From: Ectothiorhodospiraceae bacterium
Lineage (GTDB): Bacteria; Pseudomonadota; Gammaproteobacteria; HK1
Reading direction: 5' to 3'
Assembly (NCBI GenBank): GCA_024234875.1
Contig: JACKNM010000002.1
Coordinates: 558,001 to 622,000 of the forward strand
DNA length: 64,000 bases
Below are positions 34,339 through 43,688 of this stretch, one piece after another. Made by a program: the position numbers and the translations under genes. The notes beneath the pieces are model-generated. The model made no database searches, was not told where the DNA came from, and saw only the letters and a list, made by a program, of their open reading frames with translations. How positions within the stretch are numbered: the stretch's first letter is position 1; each line of letters opens with the position of its first letter.

Positions 34339-37300
34339 ATGACGAGTGAGCCCGCCGCTTCCCGCCCCTCGAGCACCGGCGCTCCCTGCGTGGACGAGGA
34401 CCTCACCGCCGCGATCGCCCGCGCCGCGAGGCTGCATTCGTCCGGATCCCGCGACGAGGCGGTGCGATGCGCACGGTCGGCCCTCGCCCGACTCTCGCCG
34501 ACCGGCGCGGCCCCCGAGCGCCGTGCGCCGGCGCACGACCTGAACACGCTCGGCATCGTCCTGTTCGAGAACGCATACGCGAGTGACGCCCTGGTTGCGT
34601 ACCGCGCCGCGCGCGCCGCGCTCGATGCCGCGGACCGGTCCGAGCTCGCGGCGAGCCTGGCCAACAACATCGGGCAGGCGTTACAGGCCCACGGCGAGCC
34701 GCAGGCGGCGCGCGTGGAGCTCGAGACCGCGGTTCGACTCCACGCGGCGATCGATCCCGGCGGGCTCGCTCATGCCTTCGCGCTGGACAACCTCGGCACG
34801 GTCCTCGCCCAGCTCGGCGAGCTCGATGCGGCCGAGGCGGCCCACCGCGGCGCGCTCACGATGCTCGCGCCGGCGCCATGGCCGGCGGGCGGGCCGTTCG
34901 GCCGTCATGTCGCCACCACGCTCGGGAATCTGAGCAACGTGCTCGCCCGGCGCGGCGCACTCGATGCCGCGCTCGCCTACCGGCTGCGGAGTCTCGACAT
35001 ACTCGATCGCGCCGGAGACCGGGAATCGCCCGCCCATGTCCGTGACGTCACCTCGCTGGCCGATCTGCTGCGGCGCAGCGGCGATGCCGAGCACGCCGAC
35101 CGCCTGGTGAACGCGGTGCTTCGAATCGGAGGCGATACCCCACGCGCCTCACACCGCCAGGTCGCCGAGGCGCTCGCGAACCTCGCGGGCGCGGCACTCG
35201 AGCGCTTCCAGCTCGGGCTCGCCGAGCGGCTCGCGGCGCGCGCCCTCGAGCTGATGGAGGCGCTGGAAGGCCCCGCGGCGCCGGCGACCATCGATGCCGT
35301 CTACCTGCTCGCCAACGTGCGACGCGCGCTCGGCGACGACGACGCGGCCGGGCGTGGGTACCGCCGGGCCATCGACGGCTACGACCGGATCGGACGCTCG
35401 ACGCGGTCGGTCATCGCCATGATCGACCTCGCCAAGGTCTTTCGCGAGGCAAGGAGCCTCCCGCTCGCCGAGACGTTGCTGCGCGATGCCATCACCCGGC
35501 TGCGCGCCGCACCCTCACTCGATGCGGCACAGCTCGCCAGCGCGCTCGGCAACCTCGCCGACGTGCTGGTCGAGGACGGCCGCCACGCACTCGCTGCACG
35601 CACCTACGACGAGGCGCTCGCGGTGCTCGGCGAGCGCGCGCTCGGCGACCGGCCGTGGCTGCTGCACAACCGGGCGATGCTCGCCTACCACCTCGGCGAC
35701 CACGACGCGGCAGTCCGGGACTACACCGAGGCGCGGGCGTCGTGGGTGCGTGCACGGGGTGACGACCATCCCTTCGTCGCCACCACCGACGCCAACCTCG
35801 CCCTGGTGCACTGGGCGCGCGGCGACGTGGCGGCAGCGCTCGATGCGTTTCGCCGCGCCGAGACGCGGCGCGATCACGACATGCGGCGCGTGCTCGCGGT
35901 CGGCAGCGAGCGGCAGCGGATGCTCTACGCGCGCGGCCTGCAGAGCGATCTCGGCAAGGTGGTCGGCTTCGCCCTCGGCGCGGGCCGCGGCAACCCCGAG
36001 GTCGAGCGATTCGCGGCGCAGATGCTGGTCCGGCGCAAGGGCCGCGTCCTCGACGCGGTCGCCCACACCTTCGATCAGATGCGCGGCGAGGCGGATGCGG
36101 CCGATGTCGCGGCACTCGAGCGCCTGCGCGCGGTGCGCACCGAGATCGTCGCCCTGCTGGCGCCGAGCCTCACCCGCGGCACCGCTCCGAGTCAGATCGA
36201 CAGGCTGCGCCGACTGCGCGAGGAGGAGGAGCGCCTCGAGGCGGCGGTCAGCTACCGCGGCGCGTTGCACGGAGCGGCGATCGGCACCGTCGCGCTCGAC
36301 GACGTGCAGGCGGCACTGCCGGCGGATGCGGTGCTCGTCGACATCCTCGCCCATCGCCGCTTCGACCCGGTACGTGACGGTGGTGCCGAGTCGTGGCACG
36401 AGGAGCGCTACGCGGCCATGGTCCTCAAACCCGACGGGGACCCGGCCTGGCACGACCTCGGCCCGGTCGAGGCGATCGACGCGCAGGCCGAGCGCTGGCG
36501 ACGACGCCTCGTCATCACCCGCATCTCGGCGTCCGACCGCGAGACCACCACCGCGCGCGAGCTTCACGACGCGGTCGTCGCGCCGCTGCTCGAGGCCATC
36601 GGCGACGCGTCGACCTGGCTCGTCTCGCCGGACCGAGGCCTCACCACCGCCCCGCTGGGGTTGCTGCTGGACGCGACCGGTGTCCGCCTCGACGAGCGCA
36701 TCGCGCTGTCGTACCTGACCTCGTCGCGGGAGCTGGTCGGCCTGCGCCAGGACGATCGCAGCGGCACCGGCGCCGCGGTGGTGATCGCCGACCCGTCGTT
36801 CGACGCCGCGCCGAGCCCGGTCGCGACCGCGCCGACCGCGACCGAGCCGGTGGTCGAGCGCGGCGGACTCGGCCCACTTCCCGGCAGTCGCGTCGAGGCC
36901 GAGATCGTCGCCGCTCTCCTCGGCGGCGCCACCGTGTTGACCGGCGACGCCGCCGACACCGATGCGCTCCGCACCCTGCGCGGGCCGTCGGTGCTCCACG
37001 TGGCGACCCACGGCATCTTCACTCCGATGGAGGACGTGCCGGAGGAACCGACGCGCGACCTCCTCCGACTGACCGACGCCGTGGTCCTCGTCGAGCGCAG
37101 GGGCAGGACCGCGATCGCGAGCCCGATGCACTACTCTGGCCTCGCGCTCGCGGGGGCGAACCGAGATGGCGCCGCGGGTATCCTGACCGCGCAACAGATC
37201 GCGGGGCTCGATCTCCACGGCACACGACTCGTGGTGCTCTCCGCCTGCGAGACCGGGCTCGGGACGGTGCGACAGGGCGAGGAGTTCAGCGGGCTGCGGC

Positions 37301-37596
37301 GGGCACTCGCCATCGCCGGGGCGCAGACGCAGGTGACCAGTCTGTGGAAGGTCGACGACGATGCGACCTGCGCGTTGATGTCCGCCTTCTACCGCGCGCT
37401 GCGCGAGGGTCGCGGGCGAGCGGAGTCGCTTCGCCGCGCGCGGCGGGCGATTCGCGACGACGCGGAGCATCCGCAGTGGGCACGCCCCTTCTACTGGGGC
37501 GCGTTCGTGACCTCCGGGGCGTGGGGACCGATGTCGCTCGACACTGGCGGCGCGCCAGGCGCCGACCGAGAGGAAGGAGGAGACGATGCGCACTGA
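34339..37596 (+). CDS. TPR-CHAT protease-like protein
   Basis: A 1085-residue protein. The first ~530 residues are a long array of TPR or Kinesin-light-chain type repeats (for example NNIGQALQAHGEPQAARVEL and NLGTVLAQLGELDAAEAAHR). A charged helical linker follows, and the C-terminal ~380 residues are a CHAT domain, a caspase-like peptidase fold. The dyad is intact: H891 in HVATHG and C970 in LSACETGLG. The domain should be a protease switched by a partner that binds the TPR array, as in the TPR-CHAT protein of the type III-E CRISPR system, but no CRISPR genes are here. GGAGG precedes the ATG. It overlaps the next gene by 11 bp. Confidence 0.9.
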   Translation: MTSEPAASRPSSTGAPCVDEDLTAAIARAARLHSSGSRDEAVRCARSALARLSPTGAAPERRAPAHDLNTLGIVLFENAYASDALVAYRAARAALDAADRSELAASLANNIGQALQAHGEPQAARVELETAVRLHAAIDPGGLAHAFALDNLGTVLAQLGELDAAEAAHRGALTMLAPAPWPAGGPFGRHVATTLGNLSNVLARRGALDAALAYRLRSLDILDRAGDRESPAHVRDVTSLADLLRRSGDAEHADRLVNAVLRIGGDTPRASHRQVAEALANLAGAALERFQLGLAERLAARALELMEALEGPAAPATIDAVYLLANVRRALGDDDAAGRGYRRAIDGYDRIGRSTRSVIAMIDLAKVFREARSLPLAETLLRDAITRLRAAPSLDAAQLASALGNLADVLVEDGRHALAARTYDEALAVLGERALGDRPWLLHNRAMLAYHLGDHDAAVRDYTEARASWVRARGDDHPFVATTDANLALVHWARGDVAAALDAFRRAETRRDHDMRRVLAVGSERQRMLYARGLQSDLGKVVGFALGAGRGNPEVERFAAQMLVRRKGRVLDAVAHTFDQMRGEADAADVAALERLRAVRTEIVALLAPSLTRGTAPSQIDRLRRLREEEERLEAAVSYRGALHGAAIGTVALDDVQAALPADAVLVDILAHRRFDPVRDGGAESWHEERYAAMVLKPDGDPAWHDLGPVEAIDAQAERWRRRLVITRISASDRETTTARELHDAVVAPLLEAIGDASTWLVSPDRGLTTAPLGLLLDATGVRLDERIALSYLTSSRELVGLRQDDRSGTGAAVVIADPSFDAAPSPVATAPTATEPVVERGGLGPLPGSRVEAEIVAALLGGATVLTGDAADTDALRTLRGPSVLHVATHGIFTPMEDVPEEPTRDLLRLTDAVVLVERRGRTAIASPMHYSGLALAGANRDGAAGILTAQQIAGLDLHGTRLVVLSACETGLGTVRQGEEFSGLRRALAIAGAQTQVTSLWKVDDDATCALMSAFYRALREGRGRAESLRRARRAIRDDAEHPQWARPFYWGAFVTSGAWGPMSLDTGGAPGADREEGGDDAH

Positions 37597-38932
37597 CGAT
37601 CCCAGCCGCGGCCCGACCTCCCCCGGCGTGGAGCACACCGCAGAGCTCAAGTCGCAGGTGCTCGCCGTCACCGCGGATCCGGCATCGGCCGAGCTCGGCG
37701 GCGGGCTGGACCGTCCGGTCGGCGCGCTGCTCACCATCGACGACGACGCGCTGATCGCCGCCGACCCCGTGCACGCGCGACACATCCTCGACGCCGCGGC
37801 CGGGGCAGCTCAGATCGGCGCCTTCGCTCATGCCGAGCGGCTCCTGCTCAAGGGCCTGAACGTCCTGCTCCGCCACCCTCTGGCGACCGAGCGCGAGCCG
37901 ATCGTGCCGATGGTCAACCTCGCGCTCGTCTACGATGCGGCCGGTCACGCAGAGCCACGCGACCGGGCCGCCAACGCGGCGGTGGCGCATGCCGCGGGTC
38001 TGACCGAGCCGCTGGACGGCCCCACCGCGCACGCGCTGCTCGCGCTCGTCGGGCATTTCGAGCGAGCCGGTGACCGCGAGCGACTGGTCGGCGTCTATCG
38101 CGCGGTGCATCCCTACGTGCTGTCGCTCGTGAGCATCGATCCGAACGTGCGCCTCGCGACCACCGGGAAGTACATCCAGGCGCTGACCGCGGCCGGACGA
38201 TTCGCCGACGCGGCGGACGCGATCGGGACCGCCCTCGAGGCCGTCGCGCTCGATGCGAGTGCGACCGCGCGCTGGCGCCTGCGCCTGTTGCTCGAGTGCG
38301 CCACCGCGGCCGACCGTGCCGGCGACGCCGCCACCGCCGTCGATGCGCTCCGCCGCGGCCGAGACGTCGCGCTCGACTCGGTCCACGCCGACAGCGACCT
38401 GGCCGGCATCCTCTACCACAACCTCGCCGGTCACTACCTGCGCCGGGGCGCCGCGGACGAGCTGGCCGAGGCCCGTGACTTGATGACGCGGTCGCTCGGC
38501 ATCGTGCGGCACAACGGCCGGACGGCGAGCGCGGAGTACGCCGGTGGGCACGGCCAGCTCGCCGCCATCCTCGACGCGCTGGGTGAGGAGACGGCCGCCA
38601 CCGAGGCCTACGCCGAGTGCGTGCGGCTGTTCGACGCGCTGCAAGGCCCGGAGCGCGAGCGAGCCCGCGGCGAGCACGCCGCCTTCCTGCGCGACGCCGG
38701 CCTGTTCCACGTCCGGCGCGCATCGGCACCGGCCGCGATCCCCTTGCTCACGCGCGCGCTCGCGTTGCGGCGCGAGCTGTCGCCGGGCGACACCACCGCC
38801 GTCGCCGACGCACTGTCGGATCTGGCGACGGCGCACTTCGAGTCCGGAGACCTGGCCGCGGCCGCGCGCCTGCACCGGGCGGCGATCGACACTCGCAATC
38901 CCGCACTCGGGCTGGGGAGCGGCGCCGGGTGA
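37586..38932 (+). CDS. TPR-rich partner protein of the CHAT cassette
   Basis: A 448-residue helical protein without signal peptide or membrane segment. It is a run of degenerate TPRs (AERLLLKGLNVLLRHPLATE, NLAGHYLRRGAADELAEARDL and others). The N-terminal 60 residues differ, with a beta-like segment that includes DRPVGALLTIDDDALIAADP. There is no CHAT or other catalytic domain. The start overlaps the CHAT gene by 11 bp and has GGAGGAGAC in front, so the two proteins should be made together. It may be the sensor, substrate or inhibitor of the protease; none of these is shown. Confidence 0.75.
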   Translation: MRTDDPSRGPTSPGVEHTAELKSQVLAVTADPASAELGGGLDRPVGALLTIDDDALIAADPVHARHILDAAAGAAQIGAFAHAERLLLKGLNVLLRHPLATEREPIVPMVNLALVYDAAGHAEPRDRAANAAVAHAAGLTEPLDGPTAHALLALVGHFERAGDRERLVGVYRAVHPYVLSLVSIDPNVRLATTGKYIQALTAAGRFADAADAIGTALEAVALDASATARWRLRLLLECATAADRAGDAATAVDALRRGRDVALDSVHADSDLAGILYHNLAGHYLRRGAADELAEARDLMTRSLGIVRHNGRTASAEYAGGHGQLAAILDALGEETAATEAYAECVRLFDALQGPERERARGEHAAFLRDAGLFHVRRASAPAAIPLLTRALALRRELSPGDTTAVADALSDLATAHFESGDLAAAARLHRAAIDTRNPALGLGSGAG

Positions 38933-38968
38933 GGATTGCCCGGCGATGATGCGGCGAGGGAATCGCAG

Positions 38969-39307
38969 GTGATCGAGGAGCTCGTCGCCGGGTCGATCGG
39001 CCTCGCGGCCCTGGTGGTGCCGGTCACCGCGTTCGCGCTTCAGCTCGGGCGGGTTCGGCGTGGCGAGCGCTCACGCCTCGCCGGCCTCGCGCGATTCGTC
39101 GGCTGGTCGCTCACCCCCGCGCTCGCCTTCCTCGGCGCGCTGGCCGCGCTGGTCGGCCTCGAGGAGGCGCTCGGCGTGGCCCTGATCGGCGACGCGTTGG
39201 CGCGGGGCCTGCTCCCGCTCGGCGCCCTGTCGGTCGTCATCGCCGCGGTGGGCGCCCTGCTCTTCACCCTACTGACCTGGCGCGCGCCGCGAGCGGGCAC
39301 GCGCTGA
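38969..39307 (+). CDS. Small membrane protein of the CHAT cassette
   Basis: A 112-residue protein with three hydrophobic helices (GSIGLAALVVPVTAFAL, LTPALAFLGALAALVGL and LGALSVVIAAVGALLFTLL) and basic loops. The GTG at 38969 is preferred as GCGAGGG lies 9 nt upstream; a TTG at 38936 is also possible. It follows the TPR partner gene by 36 bp on the same strand. No family is recognised. It could tether the cassette to the membrane or be a target of the protease. Its stop is 8 bp from the convergent phaC stop. Confidence 0.55.
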   Translation: MIEELVAGSIGLAALVVPVTAFALQLGRVRRGERSRLAGLARFVGWSLTPALAFLGALAALVGLEEALGVALIGDALARGLLPLGALSVVIAAVGALLFTLLTWRAPRAGTR

Positions 39308-39315
39308 GCCCGCCG

Positions 39316-41049
39316 TCAGCGCATCCGCACGTGGTCTCCGGGCGCGTCGGCGAGCGGGGAAAGACCGCGCTCGGGCGCACCCATCGACGGCGGCGCGACG
39401 CGCTCGCCGCCGCGCGCCGCCAGCCACTCGCTCCATGCCGGCCACCACGAGCCCTCGCGTCGGGTGGCCTTGTCCAGCCACTCGTCGGCGGCGATCAGCA
39501 GATCCTCGTCGCGCCGGTGCATGATGCGGTAGTGACGCCGCGGATGGCCCGGCTCACTGACGATGCCGGCATTGTGACCGCCTGAGGTCAGGACGAACGT
39601 GATCTCGGTGTCCATCAACATGTGCGCCTTGTAGACGCTGCGCCACGGCGCGACGTGGTCGGTCTCGGTGCCGACCATGAACACGGGAACGTGGATGTCG
39701 GAGATCGCGACCGGCCGCCCACCGACGCGATATCGCCCTCCGGCCAGGTCGTTGCGGAGGTAGAGGCTGCGCAGGTACTCGGCGTGCATGCGGTAGGGCA
39801 TCCGCGTCGCGTCCAGATTCCAGGCCATGAGGTCGTTGGGGTGCGCGCGCTCGCCGAGGAGGTACTCGCTGACCAGCCGCGACCAGACGAGGTCGTTCGA
39901 GCGCAGCAGTCGAAACGCCCCCGCCATCTCGTCGGCGGCGAGATAGCCGCGGTCCCACATCACGTCCTCGAGGAACGACACCTGGCTCTCGTCGATGAAG
40001 AGCTTGAGCTCACCGGCCTCGGTGAAATCGACCTGTGACGCGAACAGGCTCATCGACGCGAGCCGATCGTCGCCGTCGCGCGCCATCGCGGCGGCGGCGA
40101 TTGCGAGCAAGGTGCCACCCAGGCAGTAGCCGGTGGCGTGGACGCGCTCACCGGGCACGACTCGTGTCACCACGTCGAGCGCGGCCATGACGCCGTCGGC
40201 GAGATAGTCGTCCATGCCGAGCTCGCGGTCCTCCGGCTGCGGGTTCTTCCACGAGATCATGAACACCGTGTGGCCCTGCTCGACCAGCCACCGCACCAGG
40301 GAGTTCCCCGGCGACAGATCGAGGATGTAGTACTTCATGATCCACGCGGGAACGATCAGCACCGGCTGGCGGTGGACGGTCGCGGTGGTCGGCGTGTACT
40401 GCAAGACCTCGATCAGGCGGTTTCGATACACCACCTTGCCCGGCGTGACCGCGACATCGCGGCCGACCACGAACGCGTCGTCGGGCGGTCCCGCCGCACC
40501 ACCGAGCGACCGCTGCACGTCCTCGGCCAGGAATCGCGCACCGCGCGCGAGGTTCGCCCCGCGCTCGCGCACCGTCGCCGCGGCGACCTCGGGGTTGGTC
40601 CACGCGAAGTTCGAGGGCGAGAACACGTCCAGCCACTGCCGCGCCGCGAACGAGACCAGATCGTGGTGGTGCAACGTCACGCCGGGCACCTCGGTGGTGG
40701 CGTAGTGCCACCACTGCTCGGCGAGCAGGAAGCCCTGCCACAGCGCGTGATAGGGCCACTCGTCCCAGCCGCGCGCCCCGAAACGTCGGTCCTGGGCCAG
40801 CGGCTCGATCAGGTTCCCGACCGGCTCACCGGCGGCGCGGCGCGTGCACCACGCGGCGTACTCCATCCCCTTCACCACCGCGTTCTCGCCGAGCTCGGCG
40901 AGCTTCCCGGGGGAGTTCAGGAGATGCCCGACCCAGTCGAGGTAGGCCATGGCCAGGGCAATCGGCGACAGTCCCCCGGTCGCCCGCGCCTGGGCGGCAT
41001 GGAGCGCGCGGTCGAGGCCGGGCTTGTGAGCGGGTCGGCTGGCGGCCAT
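39316..41049 (-). CDS. phaC: Poly(3-hydroxyalkanoate) synthase (PhaC)
   Basis: A 577-residue PHA synthase. The lipase-like box is GYCLGG with nucleophile C309, and the general base and acid appear as GTETDHVAPW (Asp) and TSGGHNAGI (His). The N-terminal region (QGFLLAEQWW, FSPSNFAWTNPEV) fits class I enzymes, which polymerise short-chain 3-hydroxyacyl-CoA on granule surfaces. The length matches class I. The usual neighbours phaA, phaB, phaP and phaR are not present, so monomer supply is encoded elsewhere. It converges on the CHAT cassette. Confidence 0.95.
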   Translation of the reverse strand: MAASRPAHKPGLDRALHAAQARATGGLSPIALAMAYLDWVGHLLNSPGKLAELGENAVVKGMEYAAWCTRRAAGEPVGNLIEPLAQDRRFGARGWDEWPYHALWQGFLLAEQWWHYATTEVPGVTLHHHDLVSFAARQWLDVFSPSNFAWTNPEVAAATVRERGANLARGARFLAEDVQRSLGGAAGPPDDAFVVGRDVAVTPGKVVYRNRLIEVLQYTPTTATVHRQPVLIVPAWIMKYYILDLSPGNSLVRWLVEQGHTVFMISWKNPQPEDRELGMDDYLADGVMAALDVVTRVVPGERVHATGYCLGGTLLAIAAAAMARDGDDRLASMSLFASQVDFTEAGELKLFIDESQVSFLEDVMWDRGYLAADEMAGAFRLLRSNDLVWSRLVSEYLLGERAHPNDLMAWNLDATRMPYRMHAEYLRSLYLRNDLAGGRYRVGGRPVAISDIHVPVFMVGTETDHVAPWRSVYKAHMLMDTEITFVLTSGGHNAGIVSEPGHPRRHYRIMHRRDEDLLIAADEWLDKATRREGSWWPAWSEWLAARGGERVAPPSMGAPERGLSPLADAPGDHVRMR

Positions 41050-41116
41050 GTGACGTCACCACGAGCGGCGAGCGTGCAGAATGCCCCGCGCGCCGGCCTC
41101 TCGCCCATGACAGTCG

Positions 41117-42310
41117 TCAAGCCAGGCGGGTGCCGTCTCCACTGCCACCGAGCCAACCGCGGGGGAGCCGAACGTACTTGATCGCGCGTCGATGGAACGT
41201 GAGCGCGAGATGGATGTCCCCGCTCTGGTCCTCGATGAGCGAGGGATAGGACAGCTCCAAGTTGCGGCCGTCGAGGGCGTTGTTCGACAGGCAGGTCCCC
41301 GGCCCGTCCTCGACCACCCGGCGCCAGGGGAAGCGCAGCCCCTCGTCGTCGGAGACACAGATCGCGAGCGGGGCTCGGGGCACGCCCCAGACCGCCTCGA
41401 CGCCGCCTTGCGGATCGGCGCGACCGTCGTCCCCCTCGCCGAGCTCGTCGTAGAGCGATACCCGTCGGTCCGCCGACTGCGCGGCCGAGACCGGATTGCA
41501 GGCGAGCGCGATCCGTCCGTCGCGGAGTCGGATGGCGGCAATCGACGCGTTGTTGCTCGGCACGTCGGTCGGCGCCGGCCGCGACCAGCTCCGACCGCCG
41601 TCATTGCTCTCGCTGCGATGCACCAGATCGGCCTGACGCCGCCGGAAGAACGCCACCATGCGCGCGCCGTCGAGGCGCACCACGGTCATGTGGACGCAGC
41701 CCTCCGAGTCCGGCACCTGCACCAGCGACCAGTGCTCGCCGCGATCGGTGCTGACGGCGACCGCCGCGGTGTCGTGACGCCCGGTCCACCTCTCGCCCGG
41801 GCGCACCTGGCAGCGGAACAGCGGCAGCATCCAGGCACCGTCGTCGCGCACCACCAACGGCGCGCGCAGGAAGCTGCCGAGCGGGAGATCGAGAGCCCGC
41901 ACCGCCGTGGGTCGAAACCCCGACGCGGCGCGCTCGAGCACCGACCATCGCGCCTCGCAGGCCTCCTGGCGCCCGCCCGGTTGTGCGGTGTTGAACAGAC
42001 TCAGGCGGCCGTCGGCGGGGTCGACGAAGAGGACGGGGTTCTGCTCCGAGCGCTCCTCGTCACTCGATACCCGCGCCGCCGTGCTCCAGGCAGGCGCGCC
42101 CGGCTCGAGGGTCGAGAGGTGGACGAAGATGTCCGACTTGCCTTCCAACGTCCCACCGAACCACGCACACGCGAGTGTCCCGTCGGCGAGCCGGTACAGG
42201 AACGGCGCGTGGTTGTGGACCACCGGTGACGGCAGGAAGGCCTCGACCCGCCCGTCTCCCGCCGGCTCCAACCGACCGTGCATGCGCTGCGCAATCTGAT
42301 CCGGTGTCAC
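41117..42310 (-). CDS. Sialidase/BNR-repeat family protein
   Basis: A 397-residue protein of the sialidase superfamily, with several Asp-box repeats, seen as SNDGGRSWSRP, STDRGEHWSLV and a degenerate SDDEGLRFPW. The N-terminus HNHAPFLYRLADGTLACAWFGG is typical of the BNR_2-type exo-alpha-sialidase-like group. There is no signal peptide, which argues against a secreted sialidase. The GTG at 42310 is chosen because GGAGGG stands 6-7 nt before it. It is upstream of phaC by 67 bp on the same strand, though the two have no evident link. Catalytic residues were not assigned. Confidence 0.78.
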   Translation of the reverse strand: MTPDQIAQRMHGRLEPAGDGRVEAFLPSPVVHNHAPFLYRLADGTLACAWFGGTLEGKSDIFVHLSTLEPGAPAWSTAARVSSDEERSEQNPVLFVDPADGRLSLFNTAQPGGRQEACEARWSVLERAASGFRPTAVRALDLPLGSFLRAPLVVRDDGAWMLPLFRCQVRPGERWTGRHDTAAVAVSTDRGEHWSLVQVPDSEGCVHMTVVRLDGARMVAFFRRRQADLVHRSESNDGGRSWSRPAPTDVPSNNASIAAIRLRDGRIALACNPVSAAQSADRRVSLYDELGEGDDGRADPQGGVEAVWGVPRAPLAICVSDDEGLRFPWRRVVEDGPGTCLSNNALDGRNLELSYPSLIEDQSGDIHLALTFHRRAIKYVRLPRGWLGGSGDGTRLA

Positions 42311-42484
42311 TCGAGACCCTCCGTGCTGCACCACCTGGGACCACGCGGGGTCGGTGCGATTCGAGAGCCCACCACCCGCCGAGCCCGACCCGGCCTCGAT
42401 TCTCGCACCGCAATGCTCCAAGATCGCGCCCCCGGGCGCCCTCGGGGTGGCGCGCCCGACACGATCCGACCCTGGAACCGACCG

Positions 42485-43657
42485 ATGACCGATTCAGCCA
42501 ACCCGAGCGGGCCGCTCGCAGGCCTGCGTGTGCTCGAGTTCGGGCAGATCGCCGCCGGCCCGTTCGCGGGCTCGCTCCTCGCCGACCTCGGAGCCGACGT
42601 GGTCAAGATCGAGCGCCCCGACGGCGGCGACGGCATGCGCGCCTGGCCGCCACTCTCGGCGAACGATGCCGGCGAGGCGTTCAGCGAGAACTTCGCGTCG
42701 CTCAACCGCAACAAGCGCAGCGCCGCATTCGATCTCAAGGATCCCGACGACCTCGCGCGGCTGAGGCGACTCGCCGCGGTGGCCGACGTCGTGGTCGAGA
42801 ACTTCCGCGCCGGCGTGCTCGATCGGCTCGGCCTCGGCTACGACGCACTGAGCGCCGACAACCCCAAGCTCGTGTACTGCTCGATCTCCGGCTACGGGCA
42901 GACCGGCCCCTACGCCGCGAAGGGCGCGTTCGACGTCACCGTGCAGGGGATGAGCGGCATCATGAGCGTCACCGGTGAGGACGGCGCGCCACCGGTGAAG
43001 TGCGGGGTGCCGGTCGGTGACTTCTGCGCCGGGCTGTATGCCGCCTACACCATCGCCGTCGCGGTGATGCAGGCGCGCGCGACCGGACGCGGCACGCGCA
43101 TCGACTGCTCGATGCTCGGCAGCCTGATCGGCATCGCGGCACTGCAGACGAGCGAGTACTTCGGCACCGGTATCGCTCCGAAGGCGCTCGGCTCCGCCCA
43201 TCCCCGCAACGCCCCCTACCAGGCGTTCCGGGCCAGCGACGACTACTTCGTCATCGCTGCCGGCAACGATCGGCTCTACCACGAGGTGTGCAACGCGGTC
43301 GGCCGCCCGGAGCTCGCAGCCGATCCGCGCTTCGCCTCGCAGCTCCTGCGCGCACGCAACCAGGCGGAGCTGGTGGCGCTACTGCAGCCGGAGTTCCTGA
43401 CCCGCACCGCCGCCGAGTGGCTGCAGGAGATGGACGCGCGCGGAGTGCCGTGCGCCCCGATCAACGACTATCCGCAGGTCCTCGGCGACCCGCAGGTGGC
43501 GCACCTCGGGCTGGTGAGACCGCTCGATCTACCGAACGGTGTGCAGACCCGCACCACCGGCTTCCCGGTGCTGATGAGCGGGTACGACTTCCAGATCCAC
43601 CGCCCACCGCCGCCGCTCGGTGCGCACACCGACGACGTGCTGGAGGACTGGCTGTGA
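42485..43657 (+). CDS. CaiB/BaiF-type class III CoA transferase
   Basis: A 390-residue enzyme with the family start LAGLRVLEFGQIAAGPFAG, LLADLGADVVKIERPDGGD and the SGYGQTGPYA motif. The catalytic aspartate is expected in GAFDVTVQGMSGIMSVTG. Class III transferases move CoA between organic acids, such as formyl, oxalyl, carnitine or succinyl donors. It lies 31 bp before a crotonase-fold gene on the same strand, suggesting a shared acyl-CoA pathway. Acceptor and donor are not known. The start was placed at the ATG just before the domain. Confidence 0.92.
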   Translation: MTDSANPSGPLAGLRVLEFGQIAAGPFAGSLLADLGADVVKIERPDGGDGMRAWPPLSANDAGEAFSENFASLNRNKRSAAFDLKDPDDLARLRRLAAVADVVVENFRAGVLDRLGLGYDALSADNPKLVYCSISGYGQTGPYAAKGAFDVTVQGMSGIMSVTGEDGAPPVKCGVPVGDFCAGLYAAYTIAVAVMQARATGRGTRIDCSMLGSLIGIAALQTSEYFGTGIAPKALGSAHPRNAPYQAFRASDDYFVIAAGNDRLYHEVCNAVGRPELAADPRFASQLLRARNQAELVALLQPEFLTRTAAEWLQEMDARGVPCAPINDYPQVLGDPQVAHLGLVRPLDLPNGVQTRTTGFPVLMSGYDFQIHRPPPPLGAHTDDVLEDWL

Positions 43658-43688
43658 GCCTCCGACGTCGCTGCGAGTGGCGCGCCCG

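Noticed and set aside
39301..39322. 7-bp hairpin between the convergent stops of the CHAT-cassette membrane protein and phaC
   Set aside because: The stem is formed mainly from the two stop-codon regions and is short; no T run, so weak support as a terminator.
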